From assembly GCF_014650575.1 (NCBI RefSeq), contig NZ_BMVF01000004.1, positions 124,001 through 188,000 on the forward strand: a DNA stretch of 64,000 nucleotides, in the 5' to 3' direction. The notes under the pieces were generated by a model. The model was given only the letters and a program-made list of their open reading frames with translations. It was not told where the DNA came from and made no database searches. This stretch comes from Streptomyces naganishii JCM 4654 (lineage in GTDB: Bacteria; Actinomycetota; Actinomycetes; Streptomycetales; Streptomycetaceae). Below are positions 8,768-17,900 of this stretch, in pieces. The translations under genes and the position numbers were made by a program. Each line of letters opens with the position of its first letter. Within the stretch, counting starts at the first letter, position 1.

Positions 8768-9735
8768 GCGACGGCGTACGGGACGTCGTCGTCATCGGCT
8801 CCGGCCCCGCCGCGTACACCGCCGCCCTCTACACCGCGCGGGCCGATCTGCACCCGCTGGTCCTGCGCGGCAGCGTTTTCGTCGGCGGCGCGCTGGCCAC
8901 CACCACCGAGGTGGAGAACTATCCGGGCTTTCCCAAGGGCACGCAGGGCCCCTCCCTGATGGACGCCATGGCCCAGCAGGCCGAACGGTTCGGGGCCGAG
9001 TTCATCGACGAGGAGGCCGTCTCCGTCGCTCTCGCCGGGGAGGTCAAGACCGTCACGGACACCGTGGGCGGCGAACACCGCGCGCGGACGGCCGTCGTCG
9101 CGACCGGCACGGGGCATCGAAAGCTCGGCGTGCCGCAGGAGGACGAGCTCTCCGGGCGCGGCGTGTCCTGGTGCGCCACGTGCGACGGGTTCTTCTTCCG
9201 CGACCACGACATCGCCGTGGTCGGCGGCGGCGACACCGCCCTGGAGGAGGCCACCTTCCTGAGCCGGTACGCCCGTTCGGTCACGGTGATCCACCGGCGT
9301 GACGAGTTGCGGGCCTCCAAGGCGATGCAGCGGCGGGCGTTCGCCGACCCGAAGGTCTCCTTCGCCTACGACCGGAAGGTGGTCGCCCTGCACGGCGACA
9401 CGGACACGGGCCTGACCGGTCTCACCCTGCGCGACACGGTCACCGGGGAGACCGAGGAACGGTCCGTGACGGGGCTGTTCATCGCGATCGGGCACCGTCC
9501 GCGCAGCGAACTGTTCGCAGGCCGGCTCGCCCTCGACGAGGCCGGGTACGTGCTGGTGGAACCGCCGTCGAGCCGCACCAGCGTGCCGGGGGTGTTCGCG
9601 GCGGGCGACGTCGTCGACCGCGTCTACCGCCAGGCCGTGACAGCGGCCGGATCCGGATGCGTGGCCGCGCTCGACGCCGAGCGGTACCTCGCGGGGCTGC
9701 ACGACGGGCAACTCCAGGAGTCCGGCTCGTCGTGA
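8764..9735 (+). CDS. trxB: thioredoxin reductase (NADPH, FAD)
   Basis: A 323-residue flavoprotein disulfide reductase of low-molecular-weight thioredoxin reductase size. FAD-binding [11 protein letters not shown] near residue 12, redox-active CATC at about 137-140, NADPH-binding [10 protein letters not shown] near 154, and the C-terminal FAD motif VFAAGDVVD are all present. It transfers electrons from NADPH to thioredoxin, plausibly the small thioredoxin encoded at 7015-7305. The GTG start overlaps the protease stop (GTGA), implying translational coupling. It is likely not the only thioredoxin reductase of the cell, since the housekeeping pair normally lies near the replication origin end of the chromosome. 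Confidence 0.9.
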   Translation: MSDGVRDVVVIGSGPAAYTAALYTARADLHPLVLRGSVFVGGALATTTEVENYPGFPKGTQGPSLMDAMAQQAERFGAEFIDEEAVSVALAGEVKTVTDTVGGEHRARTAVVATGTGHRKLGVPQEDELSGRGVSWCATCDGFFFRDHDIAVVGGGDTALEEATFLSRYARSVTVIHRRDELRASKAMQRRAFADPKVSFAYDRKVVALHGDTDTGLTGLTLRDTVTGETEERSVTGLFIAIGHRPRSELFAGRLALDEAGYVLVEPPSSRTSVPGVFAAGDVVDRVYRQAVTAAGSGCVAALDAERYLAGLHDGQLQESGSS

Positions 9736-9763
9736 GCCCACATGGCACGGGCATCGCGAGCCC

Positions 9764-9798
9764 GCACGGCACGGGCGTCGCGGGCGCCCGTGCCGTGT
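9764..9798. terminator. hairpin downstream of thioredoxin reductase
   Basis: Arms CACGGCACGGGCG (9765-9777) and CGCCCGTGCCGTG (9785-9797) form a perfect 13-bp stem with a 7-base loop, extended by a G-T pair. It lies about 30 bases after the reductase stop, between two convergent genes, and probably ends transcription from one or both sides. Confidence 0.75.
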
Positions 9799-9832
9799 CA
9801 ACCGGGTGACGCCGACCGTCCCGCGCCCCGGG

Positions 9833-9920
9833 TCGGCATCGGCATCGGCATCCGCATCCGCATCCGCATCCGCATCCGCATCCGCATCCGCATCCGCATC
9901 CGCATCCGCATCCGCATCCG
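9833..9920. repeat. hexanucleotide tandem repeat, 14 units of CATCSG
   Basis: From 9837 to 9920 there are 14 head-to-tail hexamers: two CATCGG followed by twelve CATCCG, with a partial unit before. It lies between the convergent thioredoxin reductase and WYL-regulator genes. A perfect short-unit array of this length is a candidate for copy-number variation by slippage. It can be read as alternating Ile-Arg or Asp-Ala codons but no coding signal supports that. Confidence 0.95.
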
Positions 9921-9977
9921 AGGCTCGCCCCCTGCCGGACCCTTTGGGCCGTCCGTTGCGGCCCCAACGGCACCGTG

Positions 9978-10961
9978 TCACCCGTGGTTTGAGCCACGCC
10001 CCGCGTCGGCGTACCGCGCGGCGAGTCGGGTGAAGGCGTCGGACAGTTCCGGTGGTCCGACGACGTGGACGGCGGTGTCGAAGCGGCCGATGGCGGTGGC
10101 GAGGCCGGTCCACGACCAGGAGCCGAGGGTGAGACGGCAGCGCCCCGGTCCGAGTTCCTCGACGATTCCGTCCCTGGCGAGGGGAGCCACACTCCGGGCG
10201 GGCAGGTCGAGCACCACTTCGCCGCGGCAGGGCCAGTCGGTGGTGGAGCCGTCGGTTCCGCGGAACCGGCCGGTGACGAACCCCGCAACGTCCCCGATGG
10301 GCAGATCACGTGGGGTGAAGCGCGGGCCGGTGGGCGTGCGCGGGTGCACGCGGTCGGCGCGGAAGGTGCGCCAGTCGCCGCGGTCCAGGTCCCAGGCGAC
10401 CACGTACCAGTGGCCGCGCCAGGTGACGAGGTGGTGGGGCTGCGCGCGGCGGGGTGGCCCCTCGCAGGCGGCGGCGTCCGGGCCGTAGTCGAAGCGCAGT
10501 TCCTCCCTGGCGTGGATGACGCGGCTCAGTTCCATGAGCCCTCGCGTGCCGGCCGGCGGGGCGCTGCCCTCCCGCACCGGCCGGACGGCGGTGACCCGGG
10601 CGGTGTCGATGCGGTGACGCAGACGCGGGGGCATGACCTGGCGCAGGGTGGCCAGGGCCCGTACGGCGTCCTCACCGATCGCCGGGTCGGTGGCGGCGGC
10701 CTGGAGCGCGAGGGCCAGGGCCACGGCCTGGCCGTCGTCGAACAGCAGGGGCGGCAGCCGCGAGCCGGCCTCCAGGCGGTAGCCGCCCGCCGGGCCCTTG
10801 AAGGCGCTGATGGGATAGCCCAGTTCACGCAGGCGGTCGATGTCACGGCGCACGGTGCGAGGGGTGACGTCGAGCCGCTCGGCGAGGTCGTCACCGGACC
10901 AGTCACGGTGCGTCTGCAACAGCGAGAGCAGTGCGAGCAGGCGCGAGGACGTTTTCCGCAT
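9978..10961 (-). CDS. YafY/WYL-domain transcriptional regulator
   Basis: A 327-residue DNA-binding protein. The N-terminus has an HTH_11-type winged helix (SRLLALLSLLQTHRDWSGDDLAERLDVTPRTVRRDIDRLRELGYPI). The middle has the ligand-sensing WYL domain (about residues 140-220, with HHLVTWRGHWYVVAWDLDRGDWRTFRADR), and a WCX-like C-terminal domain follows. The start at 10961 (MRKTSS) is chosen because the family begins right at the HTH. It is divergent from a VOC-family gene, a very common pairing in actinobacteria, so it probably controls that gene and itself. Confidence 0.9.
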   Translation of the reverse strand: MRKTSSRLLALLSLLQTHRDWSGDDLAERLDVTPRTVRRDIDRLRELGYPISAFKGPAGGYRLEAGSRLPPLLFDDGQAVALALALQAAATDPAIGEDAVRALATLRQVMPPRLRHRIDTARVTAVRPVREGSAPPAGTRGLMELSRVIHAREELRFDYGPDAAACEGPPRRAQPHHLVTWRGHWYVVAWDLDRGDWRTFRADRVHPRTPTGPRFTPRDLPIGDVAGFVTGRFRGTDGSTTDWPCRGEVVLDLPARSVAPLARDGIVEELGPGRCRLTLGSWSWTGLATAIGRFDTAVHVVGPPELSDAFTRLAARYADAGRGSNHG

Positions 10962-11103
10962 GCCGCCACCCTGCCCGCAGTACAGGACACAACCTGTCCG
11001 CCACCCCTGCGAGCGTGGACACCGTCCGGCCCACGGACGCAGAAGCGCAAGCACGCAGCACAGGCACAAGCACAAGCGGCGAACCGTACGCGAGGAGAGA
11101 ACC

Positions 11104-11526
11104 ATGTCCGTCACGACCACCACACACCTGAACTTCCGCGGCCGGGCGCGGGCGGCGCTCGAGCACTACCAGTCCGTGTTCGGCGGACGCGTCACCATCG
11201 TCACGTACAAGGACATGGGCGACGTGCCGGACGAGAAGGAGGCCGACTGGGTGGTGTGGGGCGAGGTCGCGGGCGATGGCGGCTTCCACGTCATGGCCTA
11301 CGACGTGCCCTCCCGGCTGCCCTGGGACCAGGGCAGCAACCCGTTCTTCGTCTCCGTGCGCGGTGACGACAGCGACGAGATCAGCGCCCTGTGGGAGAGG
11401 CTCGCCGAAGGCTCGACGGTGGTGCAGCCCCTCGCGCCGTCGCGGTGGGCCCCGCTGTACGGCATGCTCACCGACCGCTTCGGCGTGACCTGGGTCCTGG
11501 ACGTGACGGCCCCCTACAACGGCTGA
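11104..11526 (+). CDS. VOC family protein (PhnB/glyoxalase-like)
   Basis: A 140-residue protein of the vicinal oxygen chelate fold, PhnB-like branch. Typical segments are HLNFRGRARAALEHYQSVFGG near the N-terminus, ADWVVWGEVAGDGGFHVMAYD, and GMLTDRFGVTWVLDV at the C-terminus. Family members are small metal-dependent dioxygenase-, resistance- or isomerase-like proteins, and many have no known reaction. ATG at 11104 with AGGAGAGA upstream. Divergent from the WYL regulator gene. Confidence 0.85.
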   Translation: MSVTTTTHLNFRGRARAALEHYQSVFGGRVTIVTYKDMGDVPDEKEADWVVWGEVAGDGGFHVMAYDVPSRLPWDQGSNPFFVSVRGDDSDEISALWERLAEGSTVVQPLAPSRWAPLYGMLTDRFGVTWVLDVTAPYNG

Positions 11527-11540
11527 CCCGCACCCCTCTT

Positions 11541-11592
11541 CCGCACGGCCGCCCCGGTCCGGCCTGCCCAGCGCTCGGGCCGGTGCGGCTAG
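11541..11592. terminator. probable bidirectional terminator
   Basis: An imperfect stem between convergent genes: CCGCACGGCC on the left and GGCCGGTGCGG on the right pair with a one-base bulge. It sits between the VOC stop and the oxidoreductase stop, overlapping the last bases of the latter. Confidence 0.4.
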
Positions 11593-12548
11593 AGGTCGAT
11601 GACGACCTTGCCCCGGACATGCCGGCCGGCCTGGAGCTCGGCCGCGCGGCGGATGTGCTCGATCGGGAAGCTCGCCGCGACGGGCACCCGCAGTCGGCCC
11701 GCCGCGACCAGGCGGGCGATCTCCTCCAGGGCGCCGGGAGCGGCGTTCGCGCCGTTGGCCGCCGTCACGCCGTCGACCTGCGCGGCGACGGTGCAGATGC
11801 GGCTGTCCGGGACGCCGAGTTCTCTCGCGACGTGCACGGTGTCCACGCCGTGCAGGTCGACGGCGGCGGTGACGCCGCCGGGAGCGAGCGCTCGGACCCG
11901 GTCGGCCAGGCCGTCGCCGTAGGCGACCGGTTCGGCTCCGAGAGCGCGCAGGTGACCGGCCGATGCCGCCGATCCCGTCCCGATCACGCGCGCTCCGGAG
12001 ATCCGGGCCAGTTGGACGGCGAACACCCCGACCCCGCCCCCGGCGCCGCCGATCAGCAGGGTGTCGTCCGGGCCGGGGCCGATGGCGGCGAGGGCGGCGG
12101 CTGCCGTGCGGCCCGCGATCGTGAGGGTGGCCGCGGTGCGGTCGTCGACGCCGTCAGGTGTGCGGTGGACCTCGTTCGCCGCGGTCTTTCCGGACGCGTC
12201 GACCACCACGAAGTCGGCGACCGCGCGGGACAGGGCGCCCCCGAACACCCGGTTGCCGGGCGCGAAGCCGCTCACCCGGTCACCGACCTGGTCGACCACA
12301 CCCGCGTAGTCGGTCCCGAACCCGACCGGCAGGGTCAGGCCGAACCGGGCGGCGGTGTCCGCGTCGGCGGTCATGATCCAGTCCATCGGGTTCAGGCCGG
12401 CCGCGGTCACCCGTACCCGGACCTGTCCAGGACCGGCCTGCGGTGCGGGAACCTCGCGGACGTCCAGGACCTCGGGGCCGCCGAACGAATCCAGCTGGAC
12501 CGCCCTGCTGCCGCCTGCGGGCTGTTGCTTGCTCTGTGCTGCCTGCAT
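11589..12548 (-). CDS. NADP-dependent oxidoreductase, quinone reductase-like (MDR superfamily)
   Basis: A 319-residue zinc-free medium-chain dehydrogenase/reductase. The N-terminal GroES-like domain (EVPAPQAGPGQVRVRVTAAG, then GTDYAGVV) is followed by a Rossmann domain with GGAGGGVGVFAVQLA, the nucleotide-binding loop of the NADPH:quinone reductase branch. It probably reduces quinones or alpha,beta-unsaturated carbonyl compounds. It is divergent from a TetR regulator with two matching palindromes in between and just inside the regulator gene, so it is likely induced by a reactive or toxic ligand sensed by that repressor. Confidence 0.9.
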   Translation of the reverse strand: MQAAQSKQQPAGGSRAVQLDSFGGPEVLDVREVPAPQAGPGQVRVRVTAAGLNPMDWIMTADADTAARFGLTLPVGFGTDYAGVVDQVGDRVSGFAPGNRVFGGALSRAVADFVVVDASGKTAANEVHRTPDGVDDRTAATLTIAGRTAAAALAAIGPGPDDTLLIGGAGGGVGVFAVQLARISGARVIGTGSAASAGHLRALGAEPVAYGDGLADRVRALAPGGVTAAVDLHGVDTVHVARELGVPDSRICTVAAQVDGVTAANGANAAPGALEEIARLVAAGRLRVPVAASFPIEHIRRAAELQAGRHVRGKVVIDL

Positions 12549-12583
12549 GTGCGCCTGTCTTCTCGAGGCGGGGGAACACGCCG

Positions 12584-12603
12584 AAACGGACTATGCTCCG
12601 TTT
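12584..12603. promoter_or_regulatory. TetR operator 1, overlapping the -10 box
   Basis: An inverted repeat with arms AAACGGA (12584-12590) and TCCGTTT (12597-12603) and a 6-base spacer. It covers TATGCT (12592-12597), the likely -10 box of the TetR gene, whose ATG follows at 12606. The same arms and spacer recur at 12623-12642, which strongly supports a real repressor site. Confidence 0.8.
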
Positions 12604-12605
12604 AC

Positions 12606-13214
12606 ATGAGCGACCGTAGCACAAACGGAGCGCGTTCCGTTTCCAGTCGGGCGGAGGTCCGCGCGCCACGGGCCGACGCCGCCCGCAACCGCGACCACTT
12701 GCTCGCTGTGGCGACCCGCGTCTTCATGTCGGCCGACGCCGAGCCGTCGATGCGTGCCATCGCCAGTGAGGCCGGGGTCGGCATCGCCACGCTCTACCGG
12801 CACTTCCCGACCCGTGAGTCACTGGTCGACGCGGTCTACCAGGACCAGGTCGTACGGCTGACGACCGGCGCCCGCGAGCTGCTCGGCCAACATCCGCCGG
12901 CCGCCGCGATGCGGCGCTGGATGGACTTGTTCGGGGACTGGATCGCCGCCAAGAACGGCATGCTCGACACCCTGCTCGCGATGATCGAGTCGGGCGAGAT
13001 CACCCATGCGCGGACCCGGACCGAACTGCTGACGGCCATCACCACGATCCTCGACGCCGGCCGCGCGGCAGGCGACCTCCGTTCCGACGTCACCGCCGAG
13101 GACATCGCCGCCTCGCTCATCGGCATCTTCACCGTGGCCCCCCGGTCCGGGCGCGGAGACCAGGCGGGCCGCCTGCTGAACCTCCTGATGGACGGCCTGC
13201 GGCCCGCCCGATGA
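12606..13214 (+). CDS. TetR/AcrR family transcriptional repressor
   Basis: A 202-residue regulator. The N-terminal helix-turn-helix is clear (MRAIASEAGVGIATLYRHFPTRESLVDAVY, about residues 40-70), followed by an all-helical ligand-binding domain. It is divergent from the quinone reductase-like gene at 11589-12548. Two copies of AAACGGA-N6-TCCGTTT lie at its promoter and within its first codons, so autoregulation and control of the neighbour are likely. The ATG at 12606 fits a leaderless transcript from the -10 box TATGCT eight bases upstream. The second operator inside the coding region is unusual and could instead mean that translation starts further downstream, but no better start is seen before the HTH. 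Confidence 0.9.
   Translation: MSDRSTNGARSVSSRAEVRAPRADAARNRDHLLAVATRVFMSADAEPSMRAIASEAGVGIATLYRHFPTRESLVDAVYQDQVVRLTTGARELLGQHPPAAAMRRWMDLFGDWIAAKNGMLDTLLAMIESGEITHARTRTELLTAITTILDAGRAAGDLRSDVTAEDIAASLIGIFTVAPRSGRGDQAGRLLNLLMDGLRPAR
12623..12642. promoter_or_regulatory. TetR operator 2, inside the start of the regulator gene
   Basis: Same architecture as operator 1: AAACGGA (12623-12629), six bases, TCCGTTT (12636-12642). The two centres are 39 bases apart, close to four helical turns, so dimers would bind roughly the same face of the DNA. Confidence 0.75.
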
Positions 13215-13235
13215 CCTGCCTCGTAGGGCCGGACG

Positions 13236-13781
13236 TCAGTGGTAGACGCGCCGGACGCTGGAGCCGAGGCGTGTGATGTCGGCGCCGTAGATGTGCAGGG
13301 AGACCGCCTTGCCCGGGCCGGCGTTCCAGACCCGGTGGATGTCGCCGGGCGGCGCGAAACCGCAGACCTCACCCTGTTCGTTGACGAAGTCCCCGGTGCG
13401 GACCAGCCGGGCGGCGTCGCTGCCGGGAACCAGTTCGAAGCGGCGCTCGTGTTCGCGGCCCGCGTGGACTCCCGTGACGCACCAGGAGACGTGGTCGTGG
13501 ATGGAGGTGCGCTGTCCGGGCAGCCACACCAGTGCGACGATCGAGAAGCTGCCGTCCTCCTCCGCGTGCAGGACGTGCTGGCGGTAGCGGTCCGGATCGC
13601 CCTCGCACTGCCGTTCCGTCAGCAGGTCGCCGGCGCCCAGGTGCGGGGCGAGGCGTTCGGCGACCAAGTGGGCCGTGCGGCTGGGGGGCAGGCCGCGCCG
13701 GACGACGTGTTCCACCTCGCGGACGAGAAGGCCGAGCCGGCTGGACACCTCGGTACTTGCGGGGGTCGTGGAAGTGGTCAT
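13236..13781 (-). CDS. cysteine dioxygenase-type cupin
   Basis: A 181-residue cupin of the cysteine dioxygenase family, which oxidises thiols such as L-cysteine to the sulfinic acid with a mononuclear iron. The three-His iron site is visible: H95 and H97 in SIHDHVSW and H149 in GDIHRVW. The length and the segment GFAPPGDIHRVWNAGPGKAVSLHIYGAD fit the family. A LysR regulator gene lies 104 bases upstream on the same strand. Related enzymes act on 3-mercaptopropionate, so the substrate is not certain. Confidence 0.87.
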   Translation of the reverse strand: MTTSTTPASTEVSSRLGLLVREVEHVVRRGLPPSRTAHLVAERLAPHLGAGDLLTERQCEGDPDRYRQHVLHAEEDGSFSIVALVWLPGQRTSIHDHVSWCVTGVHAGREHERRFELVPGSDAARLVRTGDFVNEQGEVCGFAPPGDIHRVWNAGPGKAVSLHIYGADITRLGSSVRRVYH

Positions 13782-13885
13782 GCCGGCAGCCTCCGGTGAT
13801 CAACCCCCTTGTGTCCAACGACAGTTGCTTCGGCAAGCCCCAACGCGAGCTTATGGACGGGCACGGCCGGGGGGCGGCCGGCGGG

Positions 13886-14803
13886 TCAGCAGCCGACGCG
13901 GCGTTCGGCGGCCGCCTTGATCGTGTCGACGACGAGGGCGGTGGCCGGGACCCGCAGGTGTTCGCGCAGCACGTAGGCGGAGACGCGGCGGCGCGCGGCC
14001 GGCTGGAGGGCGCGGCCGGCGACCCGGTCGAGCCGCAGGAAGGACAGCACCAGGCCCGGCACCATGGCCACGCCCAGTCCCTCGGCGACCAGTGACTGCA
14101 TCACCAGGCCGTCGTCGGTGCTGAAGACGATGTCGGGGGCGAAGCCCAACTCCGCGCACTCGTGCAGGAAGTGGGTACGGCAGCGGGTGCAGCCCGCTAT
14201 CCAGCGTTCCCCGGTGAAGTCGGCGAGGCGTACCGCGCGCCGCCGGGCCTGCGGATGGCCGACGGGCATCAGCACGGTGAGCTGGTCCTCCAGGAGCGGG
14301 ATCTCGACCACGTCGGCCGGCAGCTTCTCCGGGCGCCCGGGATAGGTGAAGGCCAGGGTGATGTCGCACTCGCCGCGCGCTAACCGCCGGAGCGAGTCGG
14401 GAGGCTCGTCGTCGAGCAGGCTCACCCGTATCCCGGGGTGGTCGGCGGCCAGTTGGGCCAGGGCCTCGGGTAAGAGGGTGGCGTTGGCGCTGGGGAAACC
14501 GCAGACCCTGACCCGGCCGGCGCGCAGCCTGGTGATCGCGGTGACCTGTTCCTCGGCCGCGGACAGGCTGTCGAGGATGGCCTCGGCATGCCGGGCGAGC
14601 GTCTCACCGGCCTCGGTGAGACGCATGCGCCGCCCGGTCCGGACGAACAGCGGGCTGCCCACCGCGCGTTCCAGGGCCTTCATCTGCTGGGTCACCGCCG
14701 GCTGCGTGTAGCCGAGGGCCGAGGCGGCCCCCGAGTAGGTGCCGGCGCTGACCACCGCGTGGAAGGTCTTGATGTGCCGTGAATCGAACACGCGTCGAAT
14801 CAT
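13886..14803 (-). CDS. LysR family transcriptional regulator
   Basis: A 305-residue LysR regulator. The winged HTH is at residues about 10-65 (FHAVVSAGTYSGAASALGYTQPAVTQQMKALERAVG) and the periplasmic-binding-like effector domain about 95-300. The effector domain contains cysteines in AGCTRCRTHFLHECAE, which could make it thiol- or metal-responsive (inference only). It lies between the indolepyruvate oxidoreductase gene (upstream, same strand, 129-base gap with tandem repeats) and the cysteine dioxygenase gene (downstream, same strand), so it may control one or both. Confidence 0.9.
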   Translation of the reverse strand: MIRRVFDSRHIKTFHAVVSAGTYSGAASALGYTQPAVTQQMKALERAVGSPLFVRTGRRMRLTEAGETLARHAEAILDSLSAAEEQVTAITRLRAGRVRVCGFPSANATLLPEALAQLAADHPGIRVSLLDDEPPDSLRRLARGECDITLAFTYPGRPEKLPADVVEIPLLEDQLTVLMPVGHPQARRRAVRLADFTGERWIAGCTRCRTHFLHECAELGFAPDIVFSTDDGLVMQSLVAEGLGVAMVPGLVLSFLRLDRVAGRALQPAARRRVSAYVLREHLRVPATALVVDTIKAAAERRVGC

Positions 14804-14850
14804 AAGCAGAAGTTGGGGTGCCGGCCGAGGGCGGCTCCGGCCGCACCCCC

Positions 14851-14943
14851 GGTCACGGCCGGACCCCGGTCACGGCCGGACCCCACCCGGTCACGGCCGG
14901 ACCCCACCCGGTCACGGGCGGACCCCACCCGGTCACGGGCGGC
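14851..14943. repeat. five-copy tandem repeat of about 21 bp
   Basis: Units begin with GGTCACGGCCGGACCCC. The first (14851-14867) is 17 bp, the next three (14868-14888, 14889-14909, 14910-14930) are 21 bp with an extra ACCC, and the fifth is cut short at 14943. The last two units have a C-to-G change. The array fills the gap between the indolepyruvate oxidoreductase stop (14933-14935) and the LysR start, and the last unit runs into the end of the oxidoreductase gene. Confidence 0.95.
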
Positions 14944-17900
14944 TTTCCGCAGGGACCGGGGCGGCGCTCTCGCGCAGTTCGGCGACCACGCGCGCCATGT
15001 CGGCCCGGTAGCGCTCCACGGAGGCCAGTTTGACGTCCTCGTACCCGCGGACGGCATCGGGCAGTTCGGCCAGGCGGCGGACCACGGGCAGGTTCTCGGC
15101 CCTCAGCAGTGCGAGCGCGTCGCTGACCGACTGACGGTACTCGTCGACGAGTTCGCGTTCGAGGCGGCGTACGGGATGCAGGCCGAAGAGGTCCAGGCGG
15201 GTGCCTCGTACGCGCCGCAGGGCGTGCAGCAGTCCGAGGGCCGGACGGAACCAGGTCCCGAGAGTGATCTTCCGGTTCACGCCGGCGGCGCGCAGGACGG
15301 GCGGGTGAAGAAGGTACGAGCGCCGGCTGCCGCTGCCGAAGGCCGCGGTGATCTGTTCGTCGACGGCCGGGTCGAGGGCGAGGCGTGCCACTTCGTACTC
15401 GTCCTTGTACGCCATGAGCTTGTGCAGGTAGCGCGCGACCGCTTCGGTCAGCTCGGTCGAGTCCTCGCCTGCGGCGGCCCGCTCGGCCCGCGCGACCGCG
15501 GCGACGAACTCGGCGTACGTGCGGGCGTAGCGGATGTCCTGGTAGCCGATGAGGTCGGCCACGCGGATCGTGAGGAGGCGGTGCAGTTCGGAGTCGGTGG
15601 CGGTGGTGACGCGGGCGACGAGTTCGGCGGTGCCAGCGGGCAGGGTGGCCTTCGCGGTCCCCTGGGGCTCCGGGGCGGCCGTGGCCGCGCGCAGGGCGTC
15701 CGGGTCGGCGACGGCCTGACGGCCGCGGCGGAAGGCCTGGAGGTTGCGTTCGACGGCGACCCCGTTGAGGGTGATGGCCTCCTCGACGGCCGATGCCGAC
15801 ATGGGCAGCAGGCCGGTCTGGTAGGCGGCCCCGACCAGCAGCATGTTGGCGTACTGCTCGTCGTCGAAGAGCTCGGTGGCCAGTGCGCCGGTGTCCAGGG
15901 CGATGAGCTGGCGTACGGTGCCGTCGACGGCGTGGCGTACGGCGTCGGGAGCCGGGAAGCCGACCTGCGTGTCGACCACCATCTGCCCGGTGGGTATCTC
16001 GGTGGTGCTCATGACGGCGACGGTGTGGTCCGGGGAGGCGACGCGCAGGTACTTGGGGTCGGTGGCGACGAGCGGGTCGCAGGCGAGGTAGAGGTCGCAC
16101 CCCTGGCCTGCGATCTTGGCTCCCTGTTCCACGGGACCGGCCGTGATCCGGAGGTCGGAGACGACGGCGCCGCCCTTCTGGGCCAGACCGGTCTGGTCGA
16201 GGCTGCGGACGTGGTGGCCGTCGATGACGGCGGCGGTCGCCAGCACCTGGGAGACGGTGACGATGCCCGTTCCGCCGATGCCGGTGATCCGCATGCCGAA
16301 GGAGTCGCCGCCCCCGGTGCTGCGGACCGGCTCGGGGACGTCGTCGGCGGCGAGCGGGGCGAGTTCGGGCAGTGCGGCGCGCTTTCGGCCGCCGGCGGCC
16401 GGGATGACGGTCATGAACGCCGGGCAGTCGCCGTCCAGGCACGAGTAGTCCACGTTGCAGGAGGACTGGTCGATGCGTGTCTTGCGGCCGAACTCGGTCG
16501 AAGTGGGGTGGACGGAAAGGCAGTTGGACTTGCGGCCGCAGTCGCCGCAGCCTTCGCAGACGCGCTCGTTGATCCAGACGCGCTTCGCCGGGGTCTCGGC
16601 CTTGCCGCGCCGGCGGGCCCGCCGCTTCTCGGCGGCGCACTCCTGGTCGTGGATGAGGACCGTGACACCCGGGGTGGCCTTCAGTTCGGCCAGCGCGTCC
16701 TCGATGCGGGCCCGGTCGAGCACGCGTACCGATCTGGGCAGGCGGGCCCGGGGGACGCGCTTCCGGTTCTCGGTGGTGATGATCACCTTGGCGACGCCCT
16801 CGTCGAGGAGCGTGGCGGCGAGCCGGTCGACCGGCAGGGCGCCGACGGCGTCCTGTCCGCCGGTCATGGCGACCGTGCCGTTGTAGAGGAGCTTGAAGGT
16901 GACGTTGACTCCGGCGGCGACCGCCGCCCGCACGGCCAGGCTGCCCGAGTGCATGAAGGTGCCGTCGCCGATGTTCTGCACGAAGTGGTCGTCGTCGACG
17001 AACGGTTCCATGCCGATCCACTGGGCGCCTTCGCCGCCCATCTGGGTCATGCCGACGACCGTGCCGACCTGTTCGGCGTCCATGAACAGGACCATCGCGT
17101 GGCAGCCGATGCCCGCGCCGACCAGCGAGCCGCCGCCCGCGGTGGTGGAGGTGTTGTGCGGGCAGCCCGAGCAGTAGTAGGGGCTGCGGTTGAGCAGCGG
17201 CAGGGACAGTGAGGCGCGGGGCCTGGGCCGGCGGCGCCAGGCGCGGGCGGCCTCGATGCCGAGCGGGGCGAGCACCTTGGACAGCCCGGCGGCCACGTCG
17301 TCCGCGTCGAGCTCTCCGGAACGGCTGAACAGGGGCCGCCCGTCCGGGCCTTCCTTGCCGTGGACCGCGGGGGCGCCGGAGCGGCCGTAGAGGATCTCCT
17401 TGACGGCGGCCTCGAGGAACGGCCTCTTCTCCTCCACGACCAGCAGGTGGTCAAGGCCCTCGGCGAACTCGGTGACGGCGTCGCGTTCGAGGGGGAAGAT
17501 CATGCCGAGTTTGAGGATGCGGATGCCGTAGCGGGCGAGGTCGTCGTCGGTGAGTCCGATGAGGCGCAGGGCCTCGCGGACGTCGAGGTAGGTCTTGCCG
17601 GACGTCAGGATGCCGATGCGGTCCGAAGTGCCGTGCTGGACCACGCGGTTGAGGCCGTGCAGGCGGGCGTACTCCACGGCGCGCGGGAGCCGGACGTCGT
17701 GCAGGCTGCGTTCGAGGGCCATGAGGTTGGCGCCCAGGAGCATCGCGCTCGGCTTGTGCGGGTTGGGACCGGCGTCGCCGTCGGTGACCGTGATCCGGTC
17801 GGGGGCGACGAGCGCGGTGGACGCCGCGTCCGCCACGGCGGTCGTGATCTTCAGGCCGGCCCACAGGCCGCTGAAGCGGGAGAGGTACTGGGCGTGGATG

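Noticed and set aside
9742..10488. Frames translating the hexamer array as Ile-Arg or Asp-Ala polymers
   Set aside because: They overlap a real WYL regulator gene and lack a ribosome site; the polymer is only a reading of the tandem repeat.
14851..14943. CRISPR-like array
   Set aside because: Units are directly adjacent with no spacers and no cas genes are present.
14813..17212. A 799-codon plus-strand frame opposite the indolepyruvate oxidoreductase
   Set aside because: Antisense to a gene with unambiguous TPP and gamma-domain motifs; starts within the 21-bp repeats.
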